A stretch of DNA of 64,000 bases from Desulfosoma sp. (GCA_037481875.1 JBBFKY010000001.1:411782-475781); one strand, 5' to 3'. Positions 26,384 through 36,671 are shown, counted from the stretch's first letter. A program made the numbers and translations. Notes: a model not told the origin generated them from the letters alone.

Positions 26384-26842
26384 ATGAGAATCGAAACTCT
26401 TGACCCTTTGAGTGCTCTAGCTCAAGAAACGGAAAAGCCGCGATGCAAACAATCCGAGGCGTCCTCCTTTGAGCACGTGCTTTCTCAGGAAATAGCCGAA
26501 GTTGAAGCTAAAGACACTGTCCAGGAACCTCACCCGACACAAGGGCTTTTCCCCGCGGAGATGGAAATCGCGGCGGGAAGTTCCCAGACTTCCTCACTTC
26601 TGCTCGAAGCCGTAAGCGGAACCCTGGATCAACTGCTTGCTGTGTGCTCGAAAAGCTCTGAGGCCTCGGCGAATCTGCAAACCATCAACCAATTGCTTAC
26701 GAATCTTGGTCAGACGGCGGATGAAATTTTACAGAGCACGTCATTCCTTCAGGATGATCACCCTGTACGCCGATTAGCTCAGGAAGCCTCCGTCCTGGCT
26801 TATGTGGAATCCATTAAATGGCGTCGAGGGGATTACATGTGA
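26384..26842 (+). CDS. Unrecognised protein behind a sigma-54 promoter
   Basis: A 152-residue polar, acidic protein without signal peptide or membrane segment. The first 65 residues look disordered; the rest is mostly helical ('LLLEAVSGTLDQLLAVCS', 'LQTINQLLTNLGQTADEIL') and ends in a short conserved-looking 'LAYVESIKWRRGDYM'. I do not recognise a family. The start is 35 bases after a predicted sigma-54 transcription start, which strongly supports expression. The pattern of an N-terminal disordered segment followed by helices resembles small flagellar export or regulatory proteins, but that is only an impression. It overlaps the next gene by 25 bases. Confidence 0.65.
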   Translation: MRIETLDPLSALAQETEKPRCKQSEASSFEHVLSQEIAEVEAKDTVQEPHPTQGLFPAEMEIAAGSSQTSSLLLEAVSGTLDQLLAVCSKSSEASANLQTINQLLTNLGQTADEILQSTSFLQDDHPVRRLAQEASVLAYVESIKWRRGDYM

Positions 26843-27159
26843 TTGACGCAAAACATACACGACAACTTATGGGTCTTGGGGTCGCTTTGTTGGTATGGCA
26901 CGCAGCGCCTCAGGTCCTTATGGCGCCTTGGGGTCCAGGAATCTCCTGTGCGGAAAAATGGGAAACGGACGATGTGATCCTTTACCGTGCGGGCCCTCGA
27001 GAAGTGCCTGGGGCTCAGGAACAACGTCTTGAGGAGCAACGCAAGGAAGCTGCCTCTTGGGAAATGCTTCGGCGGCTGACCATAGAAATAGAACCCCCAC
27101 AAAAGAACACTCCCGAACCCCATTCTTCTTTCCCTTTCCAAAGAAAACCTAAGCCTTAG
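26818..27159 (+). CDS. Small unrecognised, possibly exported protein
   Basis: Up to 113 residues, starting inside the previous gene. A hydrophobic stretch ('LMGLGVALLVWHAAPQVLM') followed by 'GISCAEKWE' could be a signal peptide cleaved at SCA; a start at 26869 would bring it nearer the N-terminus. The rest is charged, with a Glu/Gln-rich helix and a Pro-rich, basic tail. No family is recognised. The overlapping arrangement suggests translational coupling to the gene before it. Codon use looks normal, but this is the least certain coding call in the region. Confidence 0.45.
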   Translation: MASRGLHVIDAKHTRQLMGLGVALLVWHAAPQVLMAPWGPGISCAEKWETDDVILYRAGPREVPGAQEQRLEEQRKEAASWEMLRRLTIEIEPPQKNTPEPHSSFPFQRKPKP

Positions 27160-27254
27160 CCTTCATCCGGCAACGGCATCCATTCGGTCGACTTGGGAAA
27201 ACCTGCACCATCGAGCCACGGTAAATTTCATCGTTTTTTTTTCACATTTTTTTC

Positions 27255-27282
27255 TAAAGTCGGCTCGATGAAATTCCGATCA
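27255..27282 (+). promoter_or_regulatory. Sigma-28-like promoter for the che operon
   Basis: TAAA, 16 bases, TCCGATCA. TAAAGT and CCGAT agree with the FliA consensus (TAAA...GCCGATAA); the spacing is one base longer than in enterics but identical to that of the candidates at 36672 and 40398. Predicted start near 27290, about 87 bases before cheR. Confidence 0.5.
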
Positions 27283-27376
27283 AACAAATGACAAAGCGGA
27301 TAGGGTCGTTACGGTTCTTGAAGGCACAGCTTCATGATGGATCCTGTGGCAACCGGCGTGGAGAGGAAAGAAGCCG

Positions 27377-28207
27377 ATGCAGCGTCTTTCAGATGGCCTT
27401 TTTCAGAAATTCAGTGCCTTGGTGTATCAGGAAGCGGGCATCAATCTGCACGACGGCAAAAAATCCCTTTTGGAAGCTCGACTGGCCAAAAGACTACGCG
27501 CCACCGGCATCGACAGTCCTCGGGCCTACCTGGACTTCATCCTCTCGGAAGAAGGCCGTGAGGAATACGTGAGGTTCTTTGACGCCGTTTCAACCAATCT
27601 CACTTTCTTTTTTCGAGAACCCAAGCATTTTGAGTTTCTGGAAAACGTTGCGCTTCCTGAGATTGTGGAACGAAACCGAAAGAGCGGTACAGCCAGAATT
27701 CGCATGTGGAGTGCAGGCTGTTCGACGGGCGAAGAGCCCTACAGTATGGCCATGACCGTGTTGACATCCTTGGATCAACCCTTTCGATGGGATTTTCGAG
27801 TTCTGGCCACGGATATTTCCACGCGGGTGCTTCAGACGGCTATGCTCGGCGTTTACGAACAATCCAAGTTGGCCAATGTCCCGGTAGCTTTGCGTCAGCG
27901 TTTTTTTGAACCCCTACGGGACGGTGGCTCGACCAAAACCTACCGGGTTCGAGATGAACTGAAAAAAATCATTGCCTTTCGAAGACTCAATCTCATGGAT
28001 TCTTTTCCTTTTAAAGGAAAGTTTGATGTGATCTTTTGCCGCAACGTGATGATTTATTTCGACAAGAAAACGCAGGAAAGCCTTATTCAAAAGATGGCCG
28101 CGTATTTACACCATGGAGGTTATTTCTTTGTCGGGCATTCAGAGAGTCTAACGGGATTACATCACCCACTCAAGTACGTCAAACCTGCGGTATACAAAAA
28201 GTTGTAA
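27377..28207 (+). CDS. cheR: Chemotaxis methyltransferase CheR
   Basis: A 276-residue cytoplasmic enzyme that methylates glutamates on chemoreceptors using S-adenosylmethionine. The N-terminal helical CheR domain (about 1-75) includes 'YQEAGINLHDGKKSLLEARL'. The catalytic domain shows 'STNLTFFFREPKHFEFL', the SAM site 'IRMWSAGCSTGEEPYSMA' (about 110-126), 'VLATDIS' and 'FDVIFCRNVMIYFD'. All are standard CheR motifs and the length is normal. First gene of cheR-cheD-cheY-cheX-cheB. No receptor or separate cheW gene lies in the window. Confidence 0.95.
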   Translation: MQRLSDGLFQKFSALVYQEAGINLHDGKKSLLEARLAKRLRATGIDSPRAYLDFILSEEGREEYVRFFDAVSTNLTFFFREPKHFEFLENVALPEIVERNRKSGTARIRMWSAGCSTGEEPYSMAMTVLTSLDQPFRWDFRVLATDISTRVLQTAMLGVYEQSKLANVPVALRQRFFEPLRDGGSTKTYRVRDELKKIIAFRRLNLMDSFPFKGKFDVIFCRNVMIYFDKKTQESLIQKMAAYLHHGGYFFVGHSESLTGLHHPLKYVKPAVYKKL

Positions 28208-28254
28208 AAAAATGCCGTAGCGCAACGGCCGTAGCGAGCCTTGAGAGAGAGCCC

Positions 28255-28746
28255 ATGAATCGTGTGATTGTCGGTGTGGCGGATATGGCTGTAAGCCGGG
28301 ATCCAAACGATGTGATCATCACTTACTCCCTAGGATCTTGTATCGCCGTGGTGCTGTACGACCCCGTGGCCGGTGTGGGCGGCATGCTGCACTACATGCT
28401 TCCGGAATCCAGTATTGACCCCGTTAAGGCCCAGACGAAACCGGCCATGTTTGCGGACACGGGCGTTCCTTTGCTTTTCAAGGAAACCTATAAGTACGGC
28501 GCCACAAAAAAGAGTTTGATCGTCAAGGTGGTGGGGGGAGCTCAGATTTTGGATGAAGACGGAGTCTTCAACATTGGAAAACGCAATTACATGATGCTTC
28601 GTAAAATCTTTTGGAAGAACAATGTGTTGATTGCCGCCGAGCACGTAGGAGGCAATGTGAACCGCACCGTACGACTGGAAATGGCGACAGGTCGGGTGTT
28701 TCTCAAGGTTTCGGGGCGCGGGGAGTTTGAACTGAGTACATCGTGA
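28255..28746 (+). CDS. cheD: Chemoreceptor glutamine deamidase CheD
   Basis: A 163-residue cytoplasmic protein. The ATG at 28255, preceded by a GAGAGAG site, gives the normal CheD length. The family signature is clear: 'TYSLGSCIAVVLYDP' with the catalytic Cys, then 'GGMLHYMLPES' with the catalytic His, and 'IVKVVGGAQI'. CheD deamidates receptor glutamines and in Bacillus-type systems also binds the phosphatase CheC. Here a CheX-like phosphatase is encoded two genes downstream. It lies 47 bases after cheR and 13 before cheY. Confidence 0.94.
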   Translation: MNRVIVGVADMAVSRDPNDVIITYSLGSCIAVVLYDPVAGVGGMLHYMLPESSIDPVKAQTKPAMFADTGVPLLFKETYKYGATKKSLIVKVVGGAQILDEDGVFNIGKRNYMMLRKIFWKNNVLIAAEHVGGNVNRTVRLEMATGRVFLKVSGRGEFELSTS

Positions 28747-29138
28747 AGGAAGGACGACGATGGCTTACAACGTCATGATTGTCGACGACTCCAAATCCAT
28801 GCGGCATGTGATCAAGAAAGTTTTGAAAATCAGCGGCTTGGAGATCGGAGAGATTATTGAAGCCGGCAACGGCCAGGAAGCTCTGGAGCACCTGGAAGGG
28901 CATTGGGTGGATTTGATTTTGAGTGACATTCATATGCCGGTCATGGACGGCATTGAGTTTTTGCGACGGCTTGGAAGCCATAAAGATTTGCGGGATGTTC
29001 CCGTGGTCTTGGTGACCACGGAGCGCAACGAAAAACGGCTGGGCGAGGCCATGGCCTTGGGGGCCCGTGCTTGTCTCTCCAAGCCCTTTCAACCGGAAGA
29101 ATTTCGATCTTTGGTCCTCAAGCTTCTAGGGGTGGAAA

Positions 29139-30672
<1,534 letters not shown>

Positions 30673-30786
30673 AACCCGTTGGGGGCCGAAGACCTGTCGA
30701 GCACCCCGATGCTTTACGGTGTCGAAAGGATGAGCCGCGCCACTCAATGGCAGAAATATGTGAGAGAAAAATAAAGGAGTATCACC

Positions 30787-31170
30787 GTGGCCTACAAGGA
30801 CATGAAAGTATTGGTTGTGGATGATTTCGCCACCATGCGTCGCATCGTCAAAAACATTTTGAGAGAACTGGATTTCAAGGACATCATCGAGGCGGAAAAC
30901 GGAGCCGCCGCGGTGAAGATCCTCGAATCCCAGGACATCGACCTCATTGTTTCCGACTGGAACATGCCCAAAATGACCGGCTTGGAACTCCTGAAATGGG
31001 TTCGTGCCAATGAAAAGACCAAAGATCTCCCGTTTCTCATGGTGACAGCGGAAGCTCAAAAGGAAAACGTAGTGGAGGCCGTGAAGGCCAAGGTGAGCAA
31101 CTATATCGTCAAGCCGTTTACGGCCGCCGTCTTGGCGGAAAAACTCGCCAAGATTCTCCCCCAAAACTGA
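30787..31170 (+). CDS. cheY: Chemotaxis response regulator CheY
   Basis: A 127-residue protein from a GTG at 30787 with AAAGGAG upstream. It keeps the classic CheY sequence: 'VLVVDDFATMRRIVKNIL', Asp in 'DLIVSDWNMPKMTGLELL' (about position 57), 'LMVTAEAQKENV' and Lys in 'NYIVKPFTAAVL', including the Trp/Asn pair around the acceptor. When phosphorylated by CheA it binds FliM (gene at 57102) to change flagellar rotation. It sits 14 bases before cheA. Confidence 0.95.
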   Translation: MAYKDMKVLVVDDFATMRRIVKNILRELDFKDIIEAENGAAAVKILESQDIDLIVSDWNMPKMTGLELLKWVRANEKTKDLPFLMVTAEAQKENVVEAVKAKVSNYIVKPFTAAVLAEKLAKILPQN

Positions 31171-31184
31171 TTGAGGAAGGGACC

Positions 31185-33404
31185 ATGACCACGGAACATG
31201 TGCCTTCGGACAGCCTGGAGACGTTGCTCCGGCGCCTCTCGGACGGTGTTGTGGCGGGGCCGGATGACTTGATGGGTATCGGGGAGTGCCTCAATGTGAT
31301 CGAAAGCATTGAGAACCATGCGCACACGCCACAGAACTGGAGAAAAGAGCTGGAAACGGTGAAAGGGCTCTTTCGAAGAATCATTCTGGAGGAATCTTCA
31401 GACCCTAAGGCGGACTGGCATGAAATCTTGGCAGCGCTTAGAAACTTTACGGGCAACGGTCATGGTTCTTCAGACGACCTGGAACCGGCCTCAGAGGATG
31501 TGGAATCCACAAAGGTTTTGGCTGAGGAGTTCAGCTGTCAAGGGGTTGCCGAGAATCGGAGCCAGGAGTCTCATGAACAAGAACAGGTGCCTTTGGAGGA
31601 CGCCGAACTCATCAAGGACTTCATTGAGGAAGCCAAGGAACATTTGGCGTCCATCGAGCTCAATATCATGTCTCTGGAAGCAGACCCCTCAGACAAGGAA
31701 GCTATCAACGCCGTTTTTCGTCCTTTTCACAGTATCAAAGGTGTTGCCGGTTTCCTCAATTTGCATTCCATTCATCGCCTGAGCCATGAGGTGGAAAATC
31801 TTCTGGATGAGGCTCGATCGGGCGCCATTGATGTGACCGACGCCGTCATCGATGTGGTGTTGCGCGCCGTGGACATTCTCAAGGTGTTGCTCAAGGAACT
31901 GGAAGCCGCTTTGGGTTTCACGCAAGCGTCCTTGTCTTCCGGGCTTGTGCAGAGTTTTCTGCAATCCTTGAAGAATTTTGACCCGAACCAGCCGGTCGTC
32001 AGGGACCGGTCCGCGCCTCCTCCTAAAGTCGGGGAAATTCTCGTCCAGAAAGGTCTGGTGGAACCTGAGCACGTGCAAAAGGCTGCAGAAGAGGCTCAGG
32101 AAAGAGGTAAGAAAATCGGCGAGCTGCTTGTGGAAGAGGGGATCGTGAGTCCTCAGGATGTGGGTGCGGCCCTCCGCGATCAGCGCCGTTTCAAAGAAAA
32201 CACGGCTTCCGTTCGCGTGGATACCGCCAAGCTGGACAACCTGGTGGACATGGTGGGGGAATTGGTTATCGCTCAGTCCATGGTGCTTCAGAACCCCGAA
32301 GTCCAATCCATCAAGGACCAAAAGTTTCAAAAGGATTCCGTCCAACTTCGCCGTATCACAGCCGAATTACAGAGGATTTCCATGTCCTTGCGCATGGTGC
32401 CTATCAAGAGCACCTTTCAGAAGCTGATTCGACTGGTTCGGGATCTTTCCAAAAAGTCCGGCAAAGACGTGCGGCTGCAAATGCGCGGGGAAGACACAGA
32501 AATCGATCGAAATATGGTGGAAGAGATTTACGAACCTTTGGTGCACATGATCCGCAACGCCATCGACCACGGTCTGGAAACTCCAGAGGAAAGAAAGGCT
32601 CTGGGAAAGGATCCGTGCGGGACGATATACCTGAGCGCCGAACAAAAGGGAGGCAATATCCTCATCGAACTGCGTGACGACGGCCGAGGGCTGAACGCGG
32701 CCAAAATACGCGCCAAGGCTGTGGAACGCGGTCTCATCGGGCCGGATGATATGCTGGAAGAACGTGCCTTGTTTGAACTCATCTTTCATCCGGGATTTTC
32801 CACCAAAGACGAGGTCACCGATGTTTCCGGGCGAGGCGTGGGCATGGATGTGGTGAGGCGCAGTGTGGAAGAAATGCGCGGCAAGCTGGAAGTGAGCAGC
32901 GTTCCCGGGCAAGGCACACGGTTTGAGCTGAAACTGCCCCTCACCATGGCCATCATCGACGGTATGGTCATCAGCGTTGGACCGGAACGATACGTTGTTC
33001 CAACGGTGGCTTTGCGTGAGTCCTTGAGGCCTCCACGAGAGGCGTATCTGACGGTGCATGGGTCCGAAGAAATGATCAAGGTCCGTAACCAGCTTATGCC
33101 ACTCATTCGCCTGCACGAAGTGTTGGGTGTGGAACCCAAGTTTCGCAACCCATGGGAGGCCTTGATTCTGGTGGTGAGTGAGGATCAGAGGTCCTATGGC
33201 CTGCTGGCGGATGAAATCATCGGGCGTCAGGAAGTGGTCATCAAGAGTCTTGGAGGGGGATTACGACACATCAAAGGGCTCTCAGGTGGGGCTATTCTCG
33301 GGGACGGCAAGGTGGCCCTGATCCTGGATGTGAAAGGCATTGTCAGCGGCTACGAAGAGGGTGGACATTATGGATATGGTGATCGGCAAAGAAGAGTGGC
33401 ATGA
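31185..33404 (+). CDS. cheA: Chemotaxis histidine kinase CheA with MshEN-like insert
   Basis: A 739-residue cytoplasmic kinase. After a variable 135-residue N-terminus comes the phosphotransfer domain with His182 in 'FRPFHSIKGVAGFL'. Then the dimerisation helices (about 345-410), the ATPase domain ('IRNAIDHGLETPEERKALG', 'LRDDGRGL', 'FSTKDEVTDVSGRGVGMDVV') and a C-terminal CheW-like domain. Between the phosphotransfer and dimerisation domains, residues 281-333, lie two 24-residue copies of the MshEN pattern spaced by 5 residues (KVGEILVQKG..., KIGELLVEEG...). In other proteins such repeats bind c-di-GMP. A classic CheY-binding P2 domain is not obvious. It overlaps cheZ by 35 bases. Confidence 0.93.
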   Translation: MTTEHVPSDSLETLLRRLSDGVVAGPDDLMGIGECLNVIESIENHAHTPQNWRKELETVKGLFRRIILEESSDPKADWHEILAALRNFTGNGHGSSDDLEPASEDVESTKVLAEEFSCQGVAENRSQESHEQEQVPLEDAELIKDFIEEAKEHLASIELNIMSLEADPSDKEAINAVFRPFHSIKGVAGFLNLHSIHRLSHEVENLLDEARSGAIDVTDAVIDVVLRAVDILKVLLKELEAALGFTQASLSSGLVQSFLQSLKNFDPNQPVVRDRSAPPPKVGEILVQKGLVEPEHVQKAAEEAQERGKKIGELLVEEGIVSPQDVGAALRDQRRFKENTASVRVDTAKLDNLVDMVGELVIAQSMVLQNPEVQSIKDQKFQKDSVQLRRITAELQRISMSLRMVPIKSTFQKLIRLVRDLSKKSGKDVRLQMRGEDTEIDRNMVEEIYEPLVHMIRNAIDHGLETPEERKALGKDPCGTIYLSAEQKGGNILIELRDDGRGLNAAKIRAKAVERGLIGPDDMLEERALFELIFHPGFSTKDEVTDVSGRGVGMDVVRRSVEEMRGKLEVSSVPGQGTRFELKLPLTMAIIDGMVISVGPERYVVPTVALRESLRPPREAYLTVHGSEEMIKVRNQLMPLIRLHEVLGVEPKFRNPWEALILVVSEDQRSYGLLADEIIGRQEVVIKSLGGGLRHIKGLSGGAILGDGKVALILDVKGIVSGYEEGGHYGYGDRQRRVA

Positions 33405-34752
33405 TCTTCTGCAGCTTGTGGAGGAAGTGGAAAGGATTCTCACGACAAAGGCGCAGCCGGAGCCGCCGTGGGATCGCTGTGCGGAGGCTCTTAAAACCCT
33501 CAGCAGCACGGCCGCCATGCTGGGCATGGAAGGGCTGGCCAAGGCCGGGGAGGCCCTGGAGACGCATTTGGAACAAAAGGTGCGGTCCAACGGGGGGGGC
33601 TTTGGGGAGGCGGCAGCTGTTTTTCAGTTTGCCGTCAATGCATTGGTGGAACATGTTCGTCAGGCATCGCAGGCTGAAGCCGGAGACATTGATCCGCGGG
33701 AAGTGATTTCCATAGTGAAAGATTCGGAAGAACCTTTCAAGGAACAACCTGATTCAGGGATCGAAACGGACATGGAAGTCGACGAAGAGGCGATTATTGA
33801 CCAGCTTGTGGGCGCAGACTCGAATGAACAGCCGCAGATTTCCGACCCTACGGACCAAGGCACGGACGTCGTGGAGGATTTCTGTCGACGTGTCCAAGGT
33901 GCCGTCACCATGGGGCTCGATGGGGACGGAGTGCCGGTGGCCCGCATTGAATTGCCCTTGACACCGGAAACGCTCGGTCGTCTCAAAGATCTATTGAACC
34001 CCGCGGGCAAACTTGAAGATTTACGTCTCAAGGTCCCTGAGCATGGTCACGCGACGGCTAAGGTCCTGGAAGCCATCAAAGACTTCATGCAGGCCTTGTC
34101 TGATGGAGATCTTCAACGGGCGGAAGAGATCTTGGCGAATCTTGCGGAAAACCGTCATCCTGGCCTGTATAAGGAAATCGGGGGTATCGCCCGTGCCTTG
34201 CATAATTCGCTTCGAGATTTCGTGCGTACCATGGATCCATCGCTTCGAGAAATGGTGGAAGAAAAGATTCCCGACTCGGGCAATCGCCTTGAGCACATTA
34301 TCAAGCTGACGGAATCGGCAGCCAACACCACCTTGGATCACGTGGAAGCTTTGCAGAAAAGAAATGAAAAAGATCAAGGGCGCTTGGAAGCCATCAGCGA
34401 AGTTCTCACCGGGCTGCACCCCTTAGGCGAAAACGCCCAAAAGAAGTTGGAGGAAGCGACGGGCTTGGTCCGAGAACTCATGGTGTCGACGCAAAAAAGC
34501 CATGAAGATTTCATCCGTATTTTGACGGCACAGGATTATCAGGATCTGACGGGTCAAATTATCATGAAGATTATGGCCCTTTTGGAGGACTTGGAAGCTA
34601 AACTGGTTCAGCTTATCGCCAAGTTCGGAGTGAAGGTGGAAAAGAGCAAGAAAGCAAAAGAAGAGCTCTATGGACCAGCTCATGAAGCCTTGGAAGATGC
34701 GCTTCATTCCCAAAGTGATGTGGATGCCCTCTTGGCCGAATTCGGATTCTAA
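33370..34752 (+). CDS. cheZ: CheY-phosphate phosphatase CheZ with N-terminal extension
   Basis: About 460 residues, roughly twice the length of enteric CheZ. The C-terminal half is CheZ: long helices, 'DYQDLTGQIIMKIM' with the catalytic Asp392/Gln396 pair, and the CheY-binding tail 'SQSDVDALLAEFGF'. The extra N-terminal part contains an HPt-like helix bundle, 'ALKTLSSTAAMLGMEGLAKA', that resembles CheA-type phosphotransfer domains but lacks the histidine. An acidic linker follows. The ATG at 33370 was chosen for its GAGGGTGG site; it overlaps cheA. The extension could bind the kinase or the receptor array. Last gene of the che operon. Confidence 0.88.
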   Translation: MDMVIGKEEWHDLLQLVEEVERILTTKAQPEPPWDRCAEALKTLSSTAAMLGMEGLAKAGEALETHLEQKVRSNGGGFGEAAAVFQFAVNALVEHVRQASQAEAGDIDPREVISIVKDSEEPFKEQPDSGIETDMEVDEEAIIDQLVGADSNEQPQISDPTDQGTDVVEDFCRRVQGAVTMGLDGDGVPVARIELPLTPETLGRLKDLLNPAGKLEDLRLKVPEHGHATAKVLEAIKDFMQALSDGDLQRAEEILANLAENRHPGLYKEIGGIARALHNSLRDFVRTMDPSLREMVEEKIPDSGNRLEHIIKLTESAANTTLDHVEALQKRNEKDQGRLEAISEVLTGLHPLGENAQKKLEEATGLVRELMVSTQKSHEDFIRILTAQDYQDLTGQIIMKIMALLEDLEAKLVQLIAKFGVKVEKSKKAKEELYGPAHEALEDALHSQSDVDALLAEFGF

Positions 34753-34760
34753 TTTTCACG

Positions 34761-34783
34761 GGGGCGGCAGAGTGGGCCGCCCC
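34761..34783. terminator. Hairpin between convergent cheZ and diguanylate cyclase genes
   Basis: GGGGCGGC (34761-34768) pairs with GCCGCCCC (34776-34783), just after the cheZ stop. No T-run follows, so it may stop transcription weakly or only block exonucleases. Confidence 0.5.
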
Positions 34784-34813
34784 TAGAATCACTGCCCCCA
34801 TAATCACTGTTCG

Positions 34814-36274
34814 TTACGAATTGTCGGTGTTTTCTTCCGCAAGGGCGACACGGTTACGCCCTTGTTTTTTCGCTTCGTAAAGAGCCGCATCGGCCCGCTC
34901 AAAAAGACTTTGGGGCGAATCTTCATTGGACTGGATTTGGGCCACCCCTACGCTGATGGTCAGGGGAATCCGTTCCCCCTGGTATAGAAACCGCGTTTTG
35001 TCGACGCAAAGCCTCAGTTTTTCCCCGACACTTTTGGCCCCGTCTTTGTCGATTCCGGGAAGAATGACCACGAACTCTTCGCCCCCGTACCGGGCCAAGA
35101 AATCCGACTTTCTTAAAGCAGCCCCCATCCTGCGTGTCACTTCCTTAAGACACTGATCCCCCGTGGTGTGCCCATAAACATCGTTGACGTGCTTGAAACG
35201 ATCAAGATCAATGACCAAGAGGGAAAAGACCTGGCCATAGCGTTGAAAGCGATGGAATTCTTCCTCTAGACGAGAGTCAAAAGCCCTACGGTTATGAATG
35301 CCTGTAAGGGGATCACGAAGAACCTGCTGTTCCAGAAGACGAGTCTTTTCCTGCATGGTGCAGACTTCGCGTTTCATCTTCTTGAGGGCTTGTTGTAAGG
35401 CCTCCGTGTTTTGACCGGCCTCTCGGTGTCTCGCTTCGTCCTTTTCACGCTTTTCCTTAAGGAATTTTTTGATGGCAGCCAGTTTGGCTTCAACGACGCT
35501 CTTTAGTTCTTCCAAGGTTCGAGTGAGGGTGACCGAATCGCGCATTTCCCTCATGTGGCCGTCCAGGGTTTCCGAGAAAGCCTCCTGGGCTTCTCTGGCT
35601 TCTCGGCTATGTCGCACCGTTGTGTGAAGCATAGTTTCCATCTCCACCAGGTCTTGCCCGATTTCGGTAAAAAATTTGGCGACCCGCGACCTTTCTTCCA
35701 AAAAAGATTCATGAAAGTCTCGAGCCAGATCCGCCAAGCGGCGTGCTCCTCCCAGCAGATCCGTAAAAGATTGACACCCGTCCAACAGGCTGGAAACATT
35801 TTCCCACTTTTCACGATAACCGTCGCCAAGGTCGCTGCGCAGGGCGTCTAAAACGAGACGGTGGGCCGAAAGAAAATCGAGCAAAGGAGGCGTGGACATT
35901 GGAGTCTCTGATACTGGCTGGAAAGATCCTCCAGCATCCCCCCTTTCCGCTTCGCAGGCTTCTCGAAGGGACCAGGTCTTGATTTGCTGAATGTCTCGGT
36001 CCAGGGCATTCCAGTCCGGATCTGAAACCAGACGTTCTTTCAGTCCATCCAGAGCCTCAGAGGTATGTGGATCCACCATGGGCTTGAGCATGGACATGAG
36101 GTGAAGTAGACAACGTTTGAAAATCTCCGTCATTTTTTGGTTTTGCTGCTGAAGATCCACGATGTCTTTCATCAGGTCGTTTTTCTGGTTTCGAATACGC
36201 TGCACCTGTTCCCGTAGAGCTTCGATCCTTTGGATAGCCGAACCGTTGCCTTCTGAACCAGCACACCCACGCAT
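34814..36274 (-). CDS. Diguanylate cyclase, GGDEF domain
   Basis: A 486-residue cytoplasmic protein. Residues 1-310 are helical, with coiled-coil segments at about 15-55 and 240-310 and no recognisable sensor domain. The C-terminal 165 residues are GGDEF: 'DPLTGIHNRRAFDSRLEEE', 'DLDRFKHVNDVYGHTTGD', active site GGEEF at 397-401, and an inhibitory I-site RKSD at 388-391 with the standard 5-residue spacing. By family it makes c-di-GMP from two GTP with product inhibition. It is convergent to cheZ, next to flagellar and chemotaxis genes, where its product could act on CheA's MshEN-like region or the PilZ protein. Confidence 0.93.
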   Translation of the reverse strand: MRGCAGSEGNGSAIQRIEALREQVQRIRNQKNDLMKDIVDLQQQNQKMTEIFKRCLLHLMSMLKPMVDPHTSEALDGLKERLVSDPDWNALDRDIQQIKTWSLREACEAERGDAGGSFQPVSETPMSTPPLLDFLSAHRLVLDALRSDLGDGYREKWENVSSLLDGCQSFTDLLGGARRLADLARDFHESFLEERSRVAKFFTEIGQDLVEMETMLHTTVRHSREAREAQEAFSETLDGHMREMRDSVTLTRTLEELKSVVEAKLAAIKKFLKEKREKDEARHREAGQNTEALQQALKKMKREVCTMQEKTRLLEQQVLRDPLTGIHNRRAFDSRLEEEFHRFQRYGQVFSLLVIDLDRFKHVNDVYGHTTGDQCLKEVTRRMGAALRKSDFLARYGGEEFVVILPGIDKDGAKSVGEKLRLCVDKTRFLYQGERIPLTISVGVAQIQSNEDSPQSLFERADAALYEAKKQGRNRVALAEENTDNS

Positions 36275-36301
36275 GCTCGACTCCTCAACTCTGTAAATAG
36301 C

Positions 36302-36532
36302 CTAGGCCGTCCCCTTGGTGAGGGCATTGCCGCGTTGCTTTTCTCGAAAGAGCTGACATGGATATCCCGAGGAGGCGCAGACAGACAAACTCGGATGCTC
36401 CCGAGTTCGTATGCCCCAGGCTCGACAGGCATAAGGAGCGTGCGGATTCCACGTCATGGCAAAATGCGTGCACTTAGGACAATAAACCGTCGGCCTGCAG
36501 TGCTCTACTGAAGGGGCCATGGCTCTTTGCAT
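36302..36532 (-). CDS. Small CxxC protein of unknown function
   Basis: A 76-residue protein on the minus strand. The ATG at 36532 has AGAGGAGG directly upstream. The core is 'YCPKCTHFAMTWNPHAPYAC' followed by 'RAWGIRTREHPS' and 'SSGYPCQLF'. The four cysteines (CxxC, and two more at about 19 and 43 residues further) with conserved His and Trp suggest a small metal-binding or redox protein. I have a memory of similar short proteins next to flgM in other Desulfobacterota, but cannot verify it. It begins about 140 bases from the divergent sigma-28-like promoter of flgM. The frame is open further upstream; the start choice rests on the ribosome site. Confidence 0.65.
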   Translation of the reverse strand: MQRAMAPSVEHCRPTVYCPKCTHFAMTWNPHAPYACRAWGIRTREHPSLSVCASSGYPCQLFREKQRGNALTKGTA

Positions 36533-36671
36533 TGCCTCCTCTGATCCTAATCTCTCCCAAATTCTTATGGTTGCGTCATGACAAGTAGCATGGTGCATGC
36601 CAGATCTTTGAAGCCGGCCTGCCCCCTGGAACGCATTCCACGAATAGCGCTTCAAAGGCGGCATTTTTTTC

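Noticed and set aside
36511-36535. Possible sigma-54 site (TGGCTC...TTGC) upstream of the flgM region
   Set aside because: GG and GC are 11 bases apart rather than 10, and the minus 24 box is poor.
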